64,000 nt of DNA. It comes from Callaeas wilsoni. Its lineage: Eukaryota; Chordata; Aves; Passeriformes; Callaeidae. The stretch lies in contig VWPU01001281.1 of the NCBI GenBank assembly GCA_013398955.1, positions 1-64,000 of the forward strand. Reading direction: 5' to 3'. Both the position numbers and the translations under genes were made by a program. The notes under the pieces were generated by a model, which did no database searches, was not told where the DNA came from, and worked only from the letters and a program-made list of their open reading frames with translations. Shown piece after piece: positions 34,509 to 47,594 of the stretch (the first letter of the stretch is position 1; each line of letters starts with the position of its first letter).

Positions 34509-36509
34509 ATGGAATTTAGTGGCAGGTTGGAGACCTCATTTCTTCTTTCTTTTCACTTGTTAAATGTCATCCCTGCAGATCCCTGGCACCTTTGTTTGGA
34601 CAGGAGATCTGAAAGGAATTACATGTAAAATTCACAGGGAACAGTTTGTTTTAGCATTCTTCACACTTCCACATTTTTTGTGCAATGTAGAGTAATTTCT
34701 GTCACAGGGCATGAATTTCTCATAGGATCAAACAGGGAATGATGTGCCTAAACCCAGAGATTTTTATTGTGTTTTTAAGTCTACAAATGGTGACAAAGAA
34801 AAACAAAGCAGTAAACTTAAACTCACTGCATGTGAAATCCATTTCTCCTGCGGAAAATATTGTTTTGTTTTGTTTTTTGCGGGGTTCTTTTTAGAAAGAA
34901 AAACCCTCCCAGTTTTTTGAGGTCTGCTTTAGGAACCCTTTCGGTTTTAGTTCTTTTTAGACCAAATTGTTGCTTCCCAATTCCTACTTTGCCTTCAATA
35001 ACAGCAGTTTTATTACAGCATATCAGTACTGGCATGTTTTTGGCTGGATTTTCTGTGTGTGAGTGTGTGAGATTCTGCTGTAAAAATTGGATTACTGTAA
35101 AGTTTTTGTGTGGAACAAAATAGGAAATTGAGTCCGAATTTATTTCTAAATATCATTAAATAACTGGGCATTGGCCTTAATTTGGATACATGCCTATAGA
35201 GACATTTGATGAAATTTAAACAATATACTCTGATATCACAATTTAAATTTATTTTATTTATTTAGAATAAATGTGTAATGTCCCCATACCTTTTCAAATG
35301 TGCTATCACACCATTGCTGTGTTCGGAAACCTGTCTGGTCACCAAGTTTGCCTGCCACTGAATCCACCTCAGCCATGGTCATTTGTTTCCTTCGAAGCTG
35401 TTATTTTACTATTTCAAAGGAATAATGAAAAAGAAAATACTACACTAATCCCTTGATTAGTGTAGGCTCAAAAATACTGTCTGAACTTGGATTCAAGGCT
35501 TTTTCAACTATAATTGAATAAGGCTATAACAACATAAGAATGAATGTAGAAGAAAGCAAGAAACTTTATGAGTTAAACATTTGCTACTGATTTTATTCAG
35601 GTGCTAAATCCAGACACTTTTCTTGCTTATGCATTAATCATGAGTAATTATAAAAAAGGTAAAATAAGGAGTATGAGTGTCTAGATCTTTATAAACTCTC
35701 CAAGGTATTTTTAAATTCAATCTTCACTGAGTGTTGAATCAAGTCTAGATGCAAAGCATCTGATTTTGTTCTGTTCATAAAAGTGGTGTGGGTCACCCAG
35801 CTGGGACTTTGTCCGTGGGGAGCTCAGGAGACCACTGGAGACAGTTTGTTGCTTGGTCCTTCCAGGGAAGCAAAGAGATAGCTCATTATTGTCACCTGAG
35901 CTGTGATGAATTGCTGCTGACTGTCAGGGGTGCTAAATGCTTGCCCTAGCTAATGGATAGGAATACAGCAATGAAATTATTTTAACAGCCACTGTGGGGA
36001 TGCTCCTACAAAGCCCTGGAGGAAAATCTGTGTTTCTCTGGTTATGAATTCAGTTCAAAATATTTCTGAGCTTCCCAACCTCTTGGATCCACAGAGGGAC
36101 ACAGATGGGGGCTGTGTTCACTTTGGTGCTGGGTTCCTGCCTCAAAACTGCCACGTGTGTGCTGACCTTATTATCATTCAGAGTGAACAAATAACAAACC
36201 CATGCTTAGCACCATGGCTGAGTGGCACTACAGGTTTCCATCCTAAATCAAGATTGATGGAATTTCCTGTCTCTGTTCCCTGCTCCAGCCATTTAGGTGG
36301 CCGCTGATCAACATTTTGGAGAGGCTCAGAAAGCTCAGTAGGGTACTCATCGATGGGAAGGAAACGTTACCAAAGAATACAGAAAAGAGGAGTCAAACAC
36401 AAAATGGCAGAAGTGTGGCCAGATCACTCATCCCAGACCCTTGCATTTGCAGGGTCCTGGATTGGTTTATCTTGGATTAAAGGCAGGTTGTCTTCATAAT
36501 GCACCGAGT
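34509..36509. other. 2-kb stretch without a recognised gene
   Basis: AT-rich with a short TTTTG run near 34861-34877. No coding or repeat feature recognised. Confidence 0.45.
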
Positions 36510-36702
36510 CCTGGTGTGTTTAAAGGCCTGGATGAGTTGATGTGGGTTTGGTTCTGCTTGCAGTACAACGTTAGTAGTTCAACAACACTCCGTTCATTTA
36601 TGGCGGCTGATTTTAACCTCAAGCCTTCAGAGCTTTCATGGTTCAGTGTTGCGTTAATGGTTGGACTCAATGGTCTGTTTTCAGCCTTAATGATTCTCTG
36701 AC
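36510..36702 (+). mobile_element. CR1 LINE, diverged 3' end
   Basis: The right end is clear: 'ggttggactcaatggtctg', 'ttttcagccttaatgattct', matching the type that ends 'ttccaacctaaatgattct'. The left part ('gtgtttaaaggcctggatg') is only loosely similar to CR1, so the 5' limit is uncertain. Probably an old copy. Confidence 0.7.
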
Positions 36703-37340
36703 AACCTGGTAACCAGAGGAATGAAAGAGTCTTTACATTCTGTTTTTCTTTCCTTACAGACAGGGTGGAAAATCCACCCACCATTATTTCCCCCCTAACA
36801 CAAATTGTCATTTAAACACTTGACATTTTCCATTCCCACTGTCTATGTTTCATTTGTGTCACTCAGCATAGATGGACTTGAGCTCCTGCAAGGGAGATTC
36901 CAGGGAGAAGTTATCAGTGCACTTTTAATTAGGCAGACTGCTAATTAGAAGCAGCCGCGGATAGAAGTTGCACCCTGGTAATGGATTACATCAATTAGAA
37001 TGAAAGCGAAGCTATTTGTTTTCAACCACCATGTCTTAAAATTATTTTTAACAATCACTAATCTTCTACTTATGTCATGTACTGTGTGTGTGTATCATCC
37101 AAATTTTATTAATAAATTTAACATTTCAAACAATGGAGAAAGGCTCTGTGAGAATCTGGTAGAAGGAAATTAAAAAACTAGGAATATTTTAAAACCAAGA
37201 ATGCAATGAAGGCTCAACCCACCAGTCTGAAGGCATCCAACACCTGTTGGCTTCAGCGAAGGTTTCCAGAGAGGCAGGAGTATTGTACCAGGCTAATAAG
37301 GATGTGGAAGAAAGCAGGAGTGTTTCATCCATGAACCATT
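36703..37340. other. Spacer holding a candidate conserved element
   Basis: 36925-37020 has clustered homeodomain-type cores (TAATTAG at 36926 and 36942, CAATTAG at 36992) around a GC-rich 'gcagccgcgg'. No repeat is recognised there. The rest is AT-rich. Confidence 0.4.
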
Positions 37341-37408
37341 TCACTGAATCACAGAATGGTTTGGGTCGGAAGGAACCTTTAAGATTATCCAGTTCCAGCC
37401 TCCCTGAC
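37341..37408 (-). mobile_element. CR1 LINE, short 3' end
   Basis: Inverted terminus 'tcactgaatcacagaatggt', 'ttgggtcggaaggaaccttt' and 'aagattatccagttccagcc', truncated after about 68 bp. Confidence 0.9.
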
Positions 37409-40010
37409 TTGTTGTTCCACTATTTATTGGCTGATTTTCTGCAAATGTTTCTATGTGTAGGGATTATAAAAGTGCGTCTCAGAATTTTCCATCCTTGCAA
37501 AAAAAAGCTGTTATCAATACTTACAGCCATAAAAATGTGCGAGTGTTTCAGCTGGATTTGAACTGGGAATAATGTAAAATCACAGGTGCCTGAACTATTG
37601 ATCACAAATTAAAAGGATTATGTGTAGCACAAAAAGAAACTTTCAGACTGGCATTGTCACTTACAAAGTGGCATAGATTTTGCACAAAGAACAGAAATTC
37701 TGTAAATATTCTGTGAGACTCGTTTTATTTTTTTCTTTTGTAGATGCAAAGGGAGAGAAAGATTATATCATGTTCTTTTGTTGTAACACTGCAAGTTGCT
37801 CCTTCTACTGCAATTTTTTCTTAATTGTTACTGGAGACCAGCTTCCAGTGCTGACGATCAGCTTCATTAAAAATGTCTTTTAGAACAGGTTTTTATTAGG
37901 TATTCTGCTCTGCTGCTGCAAGTTATAAATGTGTCTACCTTCCTTGTTCTGCCAGACAATTATTATATATATTTTGTTCATATGCCTTTGAGGTCTAAGG
38001 AAAGATTTCTGGCAACTTCCTCGAGCTTTTTCAAGTTTTACAAGGGTAGGAGATGTGGTTGCTGACAGACGGTATTTTTTTTTTTTCAGCTATTGATACT
38101 CTCCATTGAATTACTATAATTCCTTCAGTACAAATGATGGATTTGTTCCTCTGAAGAAAAATTGTTGGAATGCTTGAATAGTGAAGTGAAGAACTGGATT
38201 TTATATATATGTATGGATAGAAAGCAAAAGTAAAGCAACCTGAATATTGCCATCCTGATATTCACAATTCAAAGTTACTGCCATTATTCAAAAGTCAAGG
38301 GTGTAAAACTCCATTCTAACTGAAGTAATCTTGTCATTTCTTTCTTGGTTTAGAAAATCCAGTGTCCAGAAGTGTCACTCTTTTCTGACAATACATAAAG
38401 ACCCTACTTGCAGTAGACAAGTGCTAATTGAGACTTGAAATACTTTGACAGCATATTACCAGGATTTTCCTGTCATTCAGCAGAGGGAAAAAAAGCATTA
38501 AAGCAAATTTCATCCTTTTGACCAAATGAAATTACAAAACACATTATTCATCTTGCAATTTATCAGCCTGTAGAATAAACACATCCAGCAGGACCACACA
38601 AGTTTTTTACACAGTCAGGTTTGCATTTATTTAGTGATATTTAGTGTTTCCTTCAATTAGGATTTCCTTGTGCAGAAGGACACGACAGAAAAGTGTTCTA
38701 TTATCTTAAGAACCACATTATATTGACCATACTCGAGATGGAGTTTCACTCCCTCTCCTCTCCTCTTTGCTCCCTGATTTTTGCAGTTTCTGTTTGTTCC
38801 CTGCAGATTATTTCTGTTCCTGATTAAAGATGAAGAAAGAATTTGTGCTTATGAAATCACAGAGTGTATTTTTGTCCAGTTGGCCTAAATAATTTTTGCT
38901 ACATTTACAGTGGTCAAGTCTAAATAAGTGTAATTATCAGACCAGCTAAAATAGAGTCCACAATCACCAGGTAACTTATTCCTTGCTAGTGACCCTTTCT
39001 AATAAAGAACTGCGGGCTTCTTTTTATTTGTTTTTCTTAATGTCTCATTTGTACCTCTCTCATTCCAGATTTCTTTTTGTTCTGGCTATGTGCATATAGA
39101 AAAATGAATTATTCTTCCTCCAGCAAATGTAGCTGAGGAGTCTTAAAAATAATTTCAGCCATTTCCCTAACTTTCACATTTTCTGCAGTCATCTCTCTTG
39201 AGTCATGGTTTCCAGACCTGTGACCGTTATTGTTGTCCTCGGCTGTATTTTCTCCAGATATTCCACAGTCGTTCAGCTGTGGATTTGTGCTGCTGAGTGG
39301 AGAAGAGCTGTTCCATGGGCACTCAGAATTCATCTCTATATTTCCACTATGGTGTCTGCCTTTCCATGACCATGACATTAATGTCTCCTGTTCGGATTGG
39401 GAATGATTAATTTCGGCTTGAACTGACAATAAACCCACAGAGCCATTGAGAACAAATAAGGAAAAGAAGCCCAAAGAAACCTGTATAAGTCTGTTCCATG
39501 TGCTAATTTTTCCTTTTATCCAATTTTTGAGTAAGGGCACATTGTAATGGAGTCATATAAATACTCCCATTACCCAAAGATCCCTTCCTTAAGAACTGGC
39601 TTCAGTCAGCTGCTCCCACGCTGCACTCGTGATGTCTATTTTTTCTGAAGTATCTTTAAACACAGATCAAGGATTATTTTCTGGTTTTCTCATGTTCATT
39701 GTCTTTTTTCACTGCTGGTGTCACTTGGATATGCTCGTGCTCCACTACTGGCTCCTGTGTACTTTCGCAAAGGGAATGAACAGGAGTACTTGGAATCCAA
39801 CTGTGTTGGGGTAATTCTGTGATATTCTTAATATTGTGCCAAGGCCAAGAAACACCTTCAAGACAGCTGGTTGCTTTAATCTTCCAAAGAAGCATTTGGA
39901 GACTGTTAGAATTTCTGTGGAGAAGAAAGGAAATGTCTCAATTTTTATCCACCTAATTGGTTGATGGACAGCATGAGCAACTGGCAGTGAGATCTGGTGT
40001 CCTTTTGTTC
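37409..40010. other. 2.6-kb stretch without a supported gene
   Basis: AT-rich, with T12 at 38075-38086. On the - strand 39552 down to 39109 is open (143 codons counted from a GTG at 39540) with a hydrophobic stretch and an AATAAA-like signal 80 bp past the stop. It is not recognised and has no ATG before residue 55 (see findings). Confidence 0.45.
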
Positions 40011-40062
40011 CCACAGAATCATTAAAGTTGGAAAAAACCTCCAAGATTGCCAAGTCCAAGCT
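40011..40062 (-). mobile_element. CR1 LINE, very short 3' end (ggttggaaaagacc type)
   Basis: Inverted terminus 'cccacagaatcattaaagtt', 'ggaaaaaacctccaagattg' and 'ccaagtccaa' only. Confidence 0.82.
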
Positions 40063-43000
40063 TATTAAAAGCTGTTGATATTGAAGAAATCTTCTAAGAG
40101 CTTTGGATACCTTGTTGTAATCTCTAATAGTAAATGTTATATTCACATTTATATGAATCTCCCACCACTCCTGGATTATATGAGAGCTTCTGTAGCTTCA
40201 AAAAGTAACTATATTCCTCTGAAAAGATATTGTTTCCATTTCTTGAAAAACATTGCTTCCATTTATTCCAAAGGGAAAAGAACAGGGCTATTTCACTACC
40301 AACCTTCACAGCTAATTGACAAGTGTACAAATTCTGAGTCCAGACTCTTTCTCTCCAGTGTTGCTGTTACAACAGTAAATACCTCAGCAGTGTCATTATG
40401 CACTGATTTTCTAATAGCTTTCTGCTAAACATTGGCAATGTAAAACCAGAAAATTACCATTAATCATTCTTAAAGTGCTAGGAATACATTAATAAATTAG
40501 TTCTGTTTGATTTTTAAAAGCTGTATTTACTCCTAGGATATCAAACAGGCAAAGAAGTGTTGAACTGGAAAACAAGAGCCAGTTCTGTTTCATCCTAGGT
40601 TGCTCCCATGGTTACTGTAAGTCAGATGGTAATTTCTCATTTTAACAGCATGCTTCCAACCCTGTCAGTGTCCTTTGTCTCTTACAGGTTAGGCTTTAGA
40701 TCTGTGCTTAGATGGTGTTTTTAAATTCTGGAATTAAATTACAGAAAATATATCAGAGTAAGACCCTCCTGAATTGCACATTTTGCAGGTATCTTGGGCT
40801 TGGCATTGTCTATAATTTCAGTGTTTTGGCTTTACTTGAGAAATGTGATTTAATATTCTTTGTTCTATTTTTCATTCTGATTCAGACCTAGATAGAGATG
40901 ACGGTGAGGAATTCATGTCTACCCTGCTTCTGCTTTTTTACCCGGATGAAAGAATGGTGAAGTCTCAAACTCTGGTTCATCCCAATCAGGTTTTACTCCA
41001 GTTCTGCTGTCAGAAGTCGATGTTGTCTTCTGCAGCCCACTTGCCAGGCCATGTGTAGTCCAGTGGTTGTGAAGGACTGGGAAGAGCTTTACTCCACTTT
41101 TATTCTTGCTGATAGGAGTGATCCTGAATTCCTCCCACACCGGAGCAGCAGCAGTGCATGAACAACAATGTTTCTGACCCAGACGGGTTTTTTTACCACA
41201 GTCCGGGTTGGCTGTGCAGAATTACAGCGCTCTCCTGGGAAAATACTCGTGCCAAAGTGTTTGACAAGGCACTGCACAGGAAACTATTTCTAGACATTCA
41301 AAGACACGATAAAATGTGCATTGATTTAACTGGCAATTGTCTAGAATAGAAATGTCACAGTACAATAGTCCCAGTTTAATGTACTTTTACATGTGCAGTA
41401 CAGAGAGAACACTCCAGCCTGTGATAGAACAATCTCCTGCCATACCCAGGAACGCCTGACTCATTGGTCTGAGCAGGTCCTTTGCATCAATCCCTGTGCT
41501 TGTTTAATGTGAACAGTGCAATTGAGAGGGTGCTCTGTTAACTGGAATCCCACTGCTTTTTCTTTATGCCTCGTCATTGCCAGGGCAAAAATATCTGACC
41601 TGACAGAGGAGGAAATGTGCAGTTCAAGCATTCAGGGGCACAGAGCCGGGGTTGTGCCCTGGTCCCCACACTGAGACATGCTGGGAGGGGAAATGCTTGA
41701 TCTGAACAGCTGCTCTGGATGTCTTCATGGATCCTAAACTGTCATTCACAATGGATATGGATCCTGTCATACCGCCTTCTGCTGGAAAACCAGGAATGGG
41801 GCCAGCCACTTCCTGTCTTACACACAACAGACACCAGTGACAATGCCTCACCCGTGGAGACCCACGGGTGTTGTGATTTGAGGAGAAGGCTTTGAATGCA
41901 TTTCTGGAGCATTTCCTGCTGTGTAACCAGCCAGAGAAAGCAAAAGCTGGAAGTGCAACTATGTCATGTCTCATCTCTCATCTCCATGGTCTCAAGAATA
42001 CATAAAAGAATAGCTTGTGTGCATGTTTGATAATTTATAATTAATTTAAATGGCCCAAGAGCAAACCAGGATATGTCTGTCACCACTCCCAGTTTCTTGC
42101 TTTCTTTGCTCCTTCACTGACTTCCCTCATTTGCTACCAGATCCTACTGGAAGAGGAGGCGCATTTCTCCTCCTTACAGTAAATGTCAGAAGGATGCTAT
42201 GTGGAAGAGCAAATAGGTCAGATCCCTGACAGTTTGACTGCTAATCAATACAGTAAGGGTCTGGAGGAATTTAATGAGTATTCTGTATTATTTTGTATGC
42301 ACGTGTTCAGTATGACTTTCAAAATCCTTCTTTCTTCCACCTGGAAGCTGTTAAAGTACAGGTCACCAGTGCTTTAATACTGATTTTATCAGCATTTGAA
42401 AAGTAATTCTGATGAATTATTTCATCGTTGGTGTCATGATTAAGCATAAGGCGTTTGATGTGGATAAATTTTATTGAAGGATTTGGTATTTGAAAGAAGA
42501 TCAGAGCTGTCTGTACACATAACCCATAATTAGAGATAAGTTACAATACAATTTATGGGAAGGGGCAAGGCTTTAACGGCTCAAGGAAATTAATTTATCA
42601 AAAAATGATCCTGGTCAGAGTAGGTGAGGTAGAATTAATCTTTCATATCCTGGAGTCTTTTTCCTGCATTGTTTCCATTTATAACAGACAGAAATCTTAA
42701 GAAAATAAAAAACAGTATTCGACATCACATTCCAAATTTATCAACACCAAAACATCAAGCTAGGCATGGAGTTTAATTTGATGAGCGAATTTACAAATTT
42801 GTTTTACAACAGCAAAACTTGATGTTTTGGGCTTTCTGGTGATTGATTTTCTTCATCTGTACTTTCTTGTTTCCATTCAGAAGGAATAAACTGTGTATGT
42901 CCTGATCCTTCCTCATCTCTTATCAGCTGGAAAAGGAGATCTCTGCTCAAAACTGAAATCCATTCTGTTAACACTTTCTGCATTCCCTCTTTCTTTTCTC

Positions 43001-43067
43001 TTCCTCATGCATAGGGATGTGGTCTAATATTTTTCTAATAGCTGCACTGTGCTGTAAAATGGAAGAT
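40063..43067. other. 3-kb AT-rich stretch without a recognised gene
   Basis: No repeats of note. 41849-41870 is a perfect GC-rich hairpin (see findings). Open frames up to 117 codons on both strands are unrecognised. Confidence 0.45.
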
Positions 43068-43265
43068 GTCATGGATTCATGGACAATTCAGGCTGGAGAG
43101 GGCCTCGGGAGGTCCTGTCCCACCTTGTGCTGACAGCACTGGGGTCAGACCAGGCTGCTCGGGGCTGGGAAACCTGTGAGGATGGAGACGGCACAACGTC
43201 CTGGGCAGCCCCTTCCACTGGTACCCTGTCCTCACGGAGAAAAAACTTATCCTTTGCCACTGCCA
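43068..43265 (-). mobile_element. CR1 LINE, 3' end of the ggctggagagggcc type
   Basis: Inverted CR1 with a different wording from the others: 'ggacaattcaggctggagag', 'ggtcagaccaggctgctcgg', 'gaggatggagacggcacaac', 'ctgggcagccccttccact' and 'accctgtcctcacggagaaa'. It corresponds to an avian CR1 3' UTR with 'gaccaggttgctcagggcc'. GC-rich and little decayed. Confidence 0.88.
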
Positions 43266-43701
43266 CGCACCCCAGCCATGCTCCCAGCAAACAGAGGATC
43301 AAATAACTGTCATATCATAAATAACTAGTAATGGCTTTCACCTTTGTGAATGGCAAGCAACAGTATGAGCTGGCATGAAAGCTGCCAGCACCAGCAACCT
43401 GAAATACCTGAGGAATCACTGAGTAACATCAAGGGAAACCCAAGGGGAAACATCATACAGGTGACAGCTAATGCTGTTTCTGGAAAGTGAATTGAACCAC
43501 ATTCTTCAAATCCTAGACCAGTGAACAGCTACTAAGGGAAGAAAAAATCCGTGCTGCTATAATGTGTGTAAGGTGAAAATGAGAAACATAAATACAGAAT
43601 AAACAGCAGGTGTGAAGAGTGAAATCATGCAAGATGAAGACAGGGAGAGAAGAAAAGAGGAAAACTTCATTAGTAACTCATTTGGTTTTAAATAAATACT
43701 G
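43266..43701. other. Spacer between head-to-head CR1 copies
   Basis: About 440 bp with no recognised feature. Confidence 0.4.
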
Positions 43702-43830
43702 TGAGGTTGGAACAGGCTTGGAGCAACTTGGTCTAGTGAAAGGTGTCCCTGCCCATGGCAAGGGGTGGAACGAGATGAGCTGTAAGGTCTTTTCCAATAC
43801 AAACCGTTCTGGGATTCTACGATTCTGTGA
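43702..43830 (+). mobile_element. CR1 LINE, 3'-end fragment
   Basis: Sense CR1: 'gaggttggaacaggcttgg', 'agcaacttggtctagtg', 'ggtgtccctgcccatggcaa', 'aaggtcttttccaatacaaa' and the complete tail 'gggattctacgattctgtga'. Confidence 0.96.
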
Positions 43831-46800
43831 AATAAAAGAAAAATGATTGCTCTCCCATTCAAGACACGCTATTTTTAAATGCATCTCTGGTTTTGTTCTG
43901 AAAATATACAACAAGTTAGAATCTCCTGGAATGGTTCTCGTAGGTCCCCCTGCTCTTATAGTTTATTAAAGGTTACAGGGAAAGACAAAACTTATTATTC
44001 AACTTCAAGGGATACCTCTGCTGATCCTGCTGTTATCTAATGCACCGTTACATGGCCTCCTGTATCAGATCTTCTTTTTTGCAGAAGGAAAGGAGTGGGC
44101 GCATAATTTATTCCAAAACCCCCAAGTCTACTTTCAGATTTCAGGGTAAATTTCCTTTCACTACTTGTGATGATAAGGAAAAATGCAGTGATGCTTCATT
44201 TACCAGCAATAAAGCATAAAATTGTAAATATATAAAATACAAAATGTAAAGGATAAATGGATACATGTGCATAAACTTGGTATTGTGAAATAACAGTCTT
44301 AGAAGTACAAACATGCTTCAAAAGGTGCCAGTTTTGTCTCTTACACTGGACCCTCCTAGCAGGGCACTGGACAGAAGATTTTGTTAAAACTGAACTTTCA
44401 TTTTTGCTGAAGTGTCTCTGAGGGAGTCCCCAATACTGGAGTGTCCGAAGAGGGTCCTAGAAGGTCTGCAGTAGGAGTTCACCCATATAAATCTCCTGTC
44501 TGATTAGTCTCCACACAAAATAAAAGCTACCACAGAGGTGGCAAAGGCTGAGTGATTAGGAATTTTCCTAATGCAGCGAGTGAATCCATCAGTGAACTCC
44601 TCCAGAGAGCTTCCACAGGGCTGTGTAGACAAAAATGTGGCAAGAGGGGTTCAGCTGATGAAAAACAGCTCTGCCAGTACATGAGGTAGGCTCTAAACCA
44701 GTATTAGTGCTCACAAAAGTGCTCTTGAAATCATATAATGGATAATTATATGGAAATATCAGCTTTAGTGGGAATTTAGCAAGCAGGTATTATGTGAAAA
44801 ATTAGGAAAAGAATAAGAGAACAAGAGAGAAGATATCATTGTACCACTGTGTAAAACCACAGGGGCATAAAAGAGGTAAAAATAATGAATGTAGAACAGG
44901 AACAAATATGACTTCAAGAATAAAATTTAATCTATTTCATTCTGCAAATGCATACATTAAATAAACTGAGATTCTTCTGCTTGGGAAAGCTATAAAGGAA
45001 ACTATGGAGAAGACATTAGTGAAATCTCAAACAGAAAGTGAACAGGGACCTATTTCTCAGTATTTCTTAGAATAAAAGAAAAAGAAAGCTTACAGTGAAA
45101 CCCCAGCATACGAGTTCTAGAACCAATAAAAAGGAAATAACCTGTGAGTATATTTTGGATTTCCTTGTCATGGATGCCTTGGATACCAACAGCATACTGA
45201 GGAAAATATAATTAGAGAAATTTATAGAAGGAGGATTCACTGAAGATTATCTAACACAATAGCTACTCACTTAGCTACTATTATTTTATTATTATTACTA
45301 TTATTGTTAGCTTCTTAGTTTGGAATGTTGCCCTGCCCATTATATTCCATCAGTATTCTGGTGTCTGTTTGCTCTATGAATGTATAGATCTGCAATAAAT
45401 AAACTGCCCTTTGTGATCAGACAATACTTTAGGTTCCTGTGCAGCTGCCACCAGCAGGATGCAGGTGGCTGTGTTGTGATCCCAGCATTCCCAGTCATTC
45501 CTGAAAGCTGCAGTCTGAATGTCCCCCAGCCTCCTTGTGCCTGTGCCAGTTAGACTGACTAGAATTCATTTTATTGGGAATATTTAAATATTTTTTATAG
45601 TGTTATGGAAAGACGGGTTTTAAATCACGTTCGAGGACACTCAAAATACTTTTATTTAAGTGAAAAGCTCTCCAAACCCAATAAAAACTCATATTATTTG
45701 CTATATTCTTACACATTTTTTAGAGAGTATTTTTGTGCTCCAAATAACACATTTACATTGTCATCTCAAATCACATTTTTTTGACAATTCTTTGCACTCC
45801 CTTTTCCTCAACAGGACAGGGGAGGAAATAAGATGAAAAAGCTCATGGGTTGACATGAAAATAGGGAGACTGGTAGAAGGACTGGGATACTGGGATAAAG
45901 ATTTGCATCAAAATAAATTTAAGCCTACTCCAGACTGAAAAGGACAGGAACCCAACCATGTCCACACAACAAATATCTCAGGATGCTGAGGGCTTTTCAC
46001 AATCTCTACCAAATTCTTACATTTCTCTCCAGGATTGTTTTTGGTTTTGCCAATATAGTTTTTGAAGTACAGCATTTTGACTCTAAATCATATTCTTTTA
46101 AAGTGTGATGAAAGGGCTGTTACAGAAGTTCTGTACCATGTAAGTCCTTAATATCGGGCAAACATACCTAAATGTCAATTATAAAGTTAATTAAATGTTA
46201 ATTATAATTAGCAGCAACAGAAACTGTCTCACAGGTAGGAAAAAAATTTTACATTTTAATGATGAGGAAAATAGGCAGAATTTTATTTCACCCTCTTCAT
46301 TCCAGTGCAGAAGCAGCAGCATCTCATGGCCATTTATGGATGACATTGGACAATCAAATTTCATCATAAATCAGTGCTCTGAAATTCCTTTCCTCCTCCT
46401 CAGCTCAGTTAGGAACAGGATCTTTTCCCAGCACTGCTTTTGTCCCCTCTGCTCTCCAGCACGGGGGTTGTTCTTGGTGTTTTCTCCTTTGTGCTGATGG
46501 CTCAGAAGAACTGATTAAAGTTTGGGCAGACCTTTCTGGGTGGTCACTGGGGGTACCAAACCTGCAAACTGCAGAGCTGTGACTTACCAACCTTAAGTAA
46601 AATGACTGCATACTCTGGAAGTCTGTCTTTCAAAATGTGATGTATGTGATGTCTGCACTGTTAAATTTATATTTATTTATGTATTTACATATGGTGTGTA
46701 TTTATTTATTTATTTATTTATTTATGGTTTCCTGTATATTCCACTGGACATTAACACCCAGAAGAAAGAATTTCAGTTGTCAGCTCTGTTCATATTGAAT

Positions 46801-47380
46801 ATTTAATTGCTTGCTTGCTTGCCGAGGCCAGATTTAAATGAGAGAATATTCTTTTGGTTTTGGCTCTTTGATAGACAAAGGATTGCTGGATCAAGAGTGC
46901 TGCAGAAATTAAAAATCCAACGTTAACCTTGGTCTGAAGTCCTAACCTTGCAGTCTTCCAGACCTCAGACCAAGACTGTTATGTCTATTTACCCACACAG
47001 GCACAGGAATGGACAGGGAACAAAATCAGGCCAAGGACTGGCAAATTAATTTTCCCTTCTTGAATAAGAAGCAAACTGAAGAGATAATAGATATTATAAA
47101 CAAATATAGTTTATGGCTTCAAGGACTTCTGCCTTTTTTTCCCTGAATAATTAACAGTCTTTAGATCATCACTATTTTTTTCTTTGTTTAACAATATCTC
47201 ACTATGAACTGATCTATAACGCATCAATCAATTGCAATTAATTACATCTTCTGGGAAAAATATCAATAACCAAATTAGTAATGAATGATTTATGACATCC
47301 ATTGGCCACATTTGGTGGCAGAAATAGGTAGATTGAGCTCTACGTTGAACCACAAACCATCAAATTTAAGATATTCAAGA
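43831..47380. other. 3.6-kb AT-rich stretch without a recognised gene
   Basis: Microsatellites: TTA-type run at 45278-45308, TTTA run at 46665-46726 and TTGC run at 46807-46821. A 10-bp inverted repeat (46928-46937 with 46965-46974) overlaps a second 7-bp one. No gene recognised. Confidence 0.5.
46665..46726. repeat. (ATTT)n microsatellite
   Basis: Seven uninterrupted ATTT-type units at the right end, with a degenerate left part containing a tacatatggtgtgta interruption. Confidence 0.93.
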
Positions 47381-47516
47381 AGCGTCCAAGGCCAGGTTGG
47401 ATGGGGCTTGGAGTGACCTGGGCTGGTGGAAGGTGTCCCACCTCTGCAGGAGGTGGCACTGGTTGGGCTTGAAGGTCCCTTCCAACCCAAACCTGTCAGT
47501 GATTCCATGATTCCAT
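47381..47516 (+). mobile_element. CR1 LINE, 3'-end fragment
   Basis: Sense CR1: 'agcgtccaaggccaggttgg', 'atggggcttggagtgacctg', a shortened 'ggtgtcccacctctgcagg' block (part of 'cctgcccatgg' is lost), 'gaaggtcccttccaacccaa' and the tail 'gtgattccatgattccat'. It is tail to tail with the copy at 47595. Confidence 0.95.
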
Positions 47517-47594
47517 ATAGATAGAATATTTCATAATACTATTGATCAAACATTGGAACAGGTTGGTTGGAGAAGTTTTGGAAACTTTGGAGAT

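Noticed and set aside
34205..34628. Open frames of 99-137 codons over the TTTCC array
   Set aside because: Same composition artefact: a stop-free pyrimidine or purine repeat.
36738..36814. Acceptor-like ttttctttccttacag followed by a short open frame to a stop at 36814
   Set aside because: The frame is only about 17 codons and unrecognised. It could be a terminal exon but nothing supports it.
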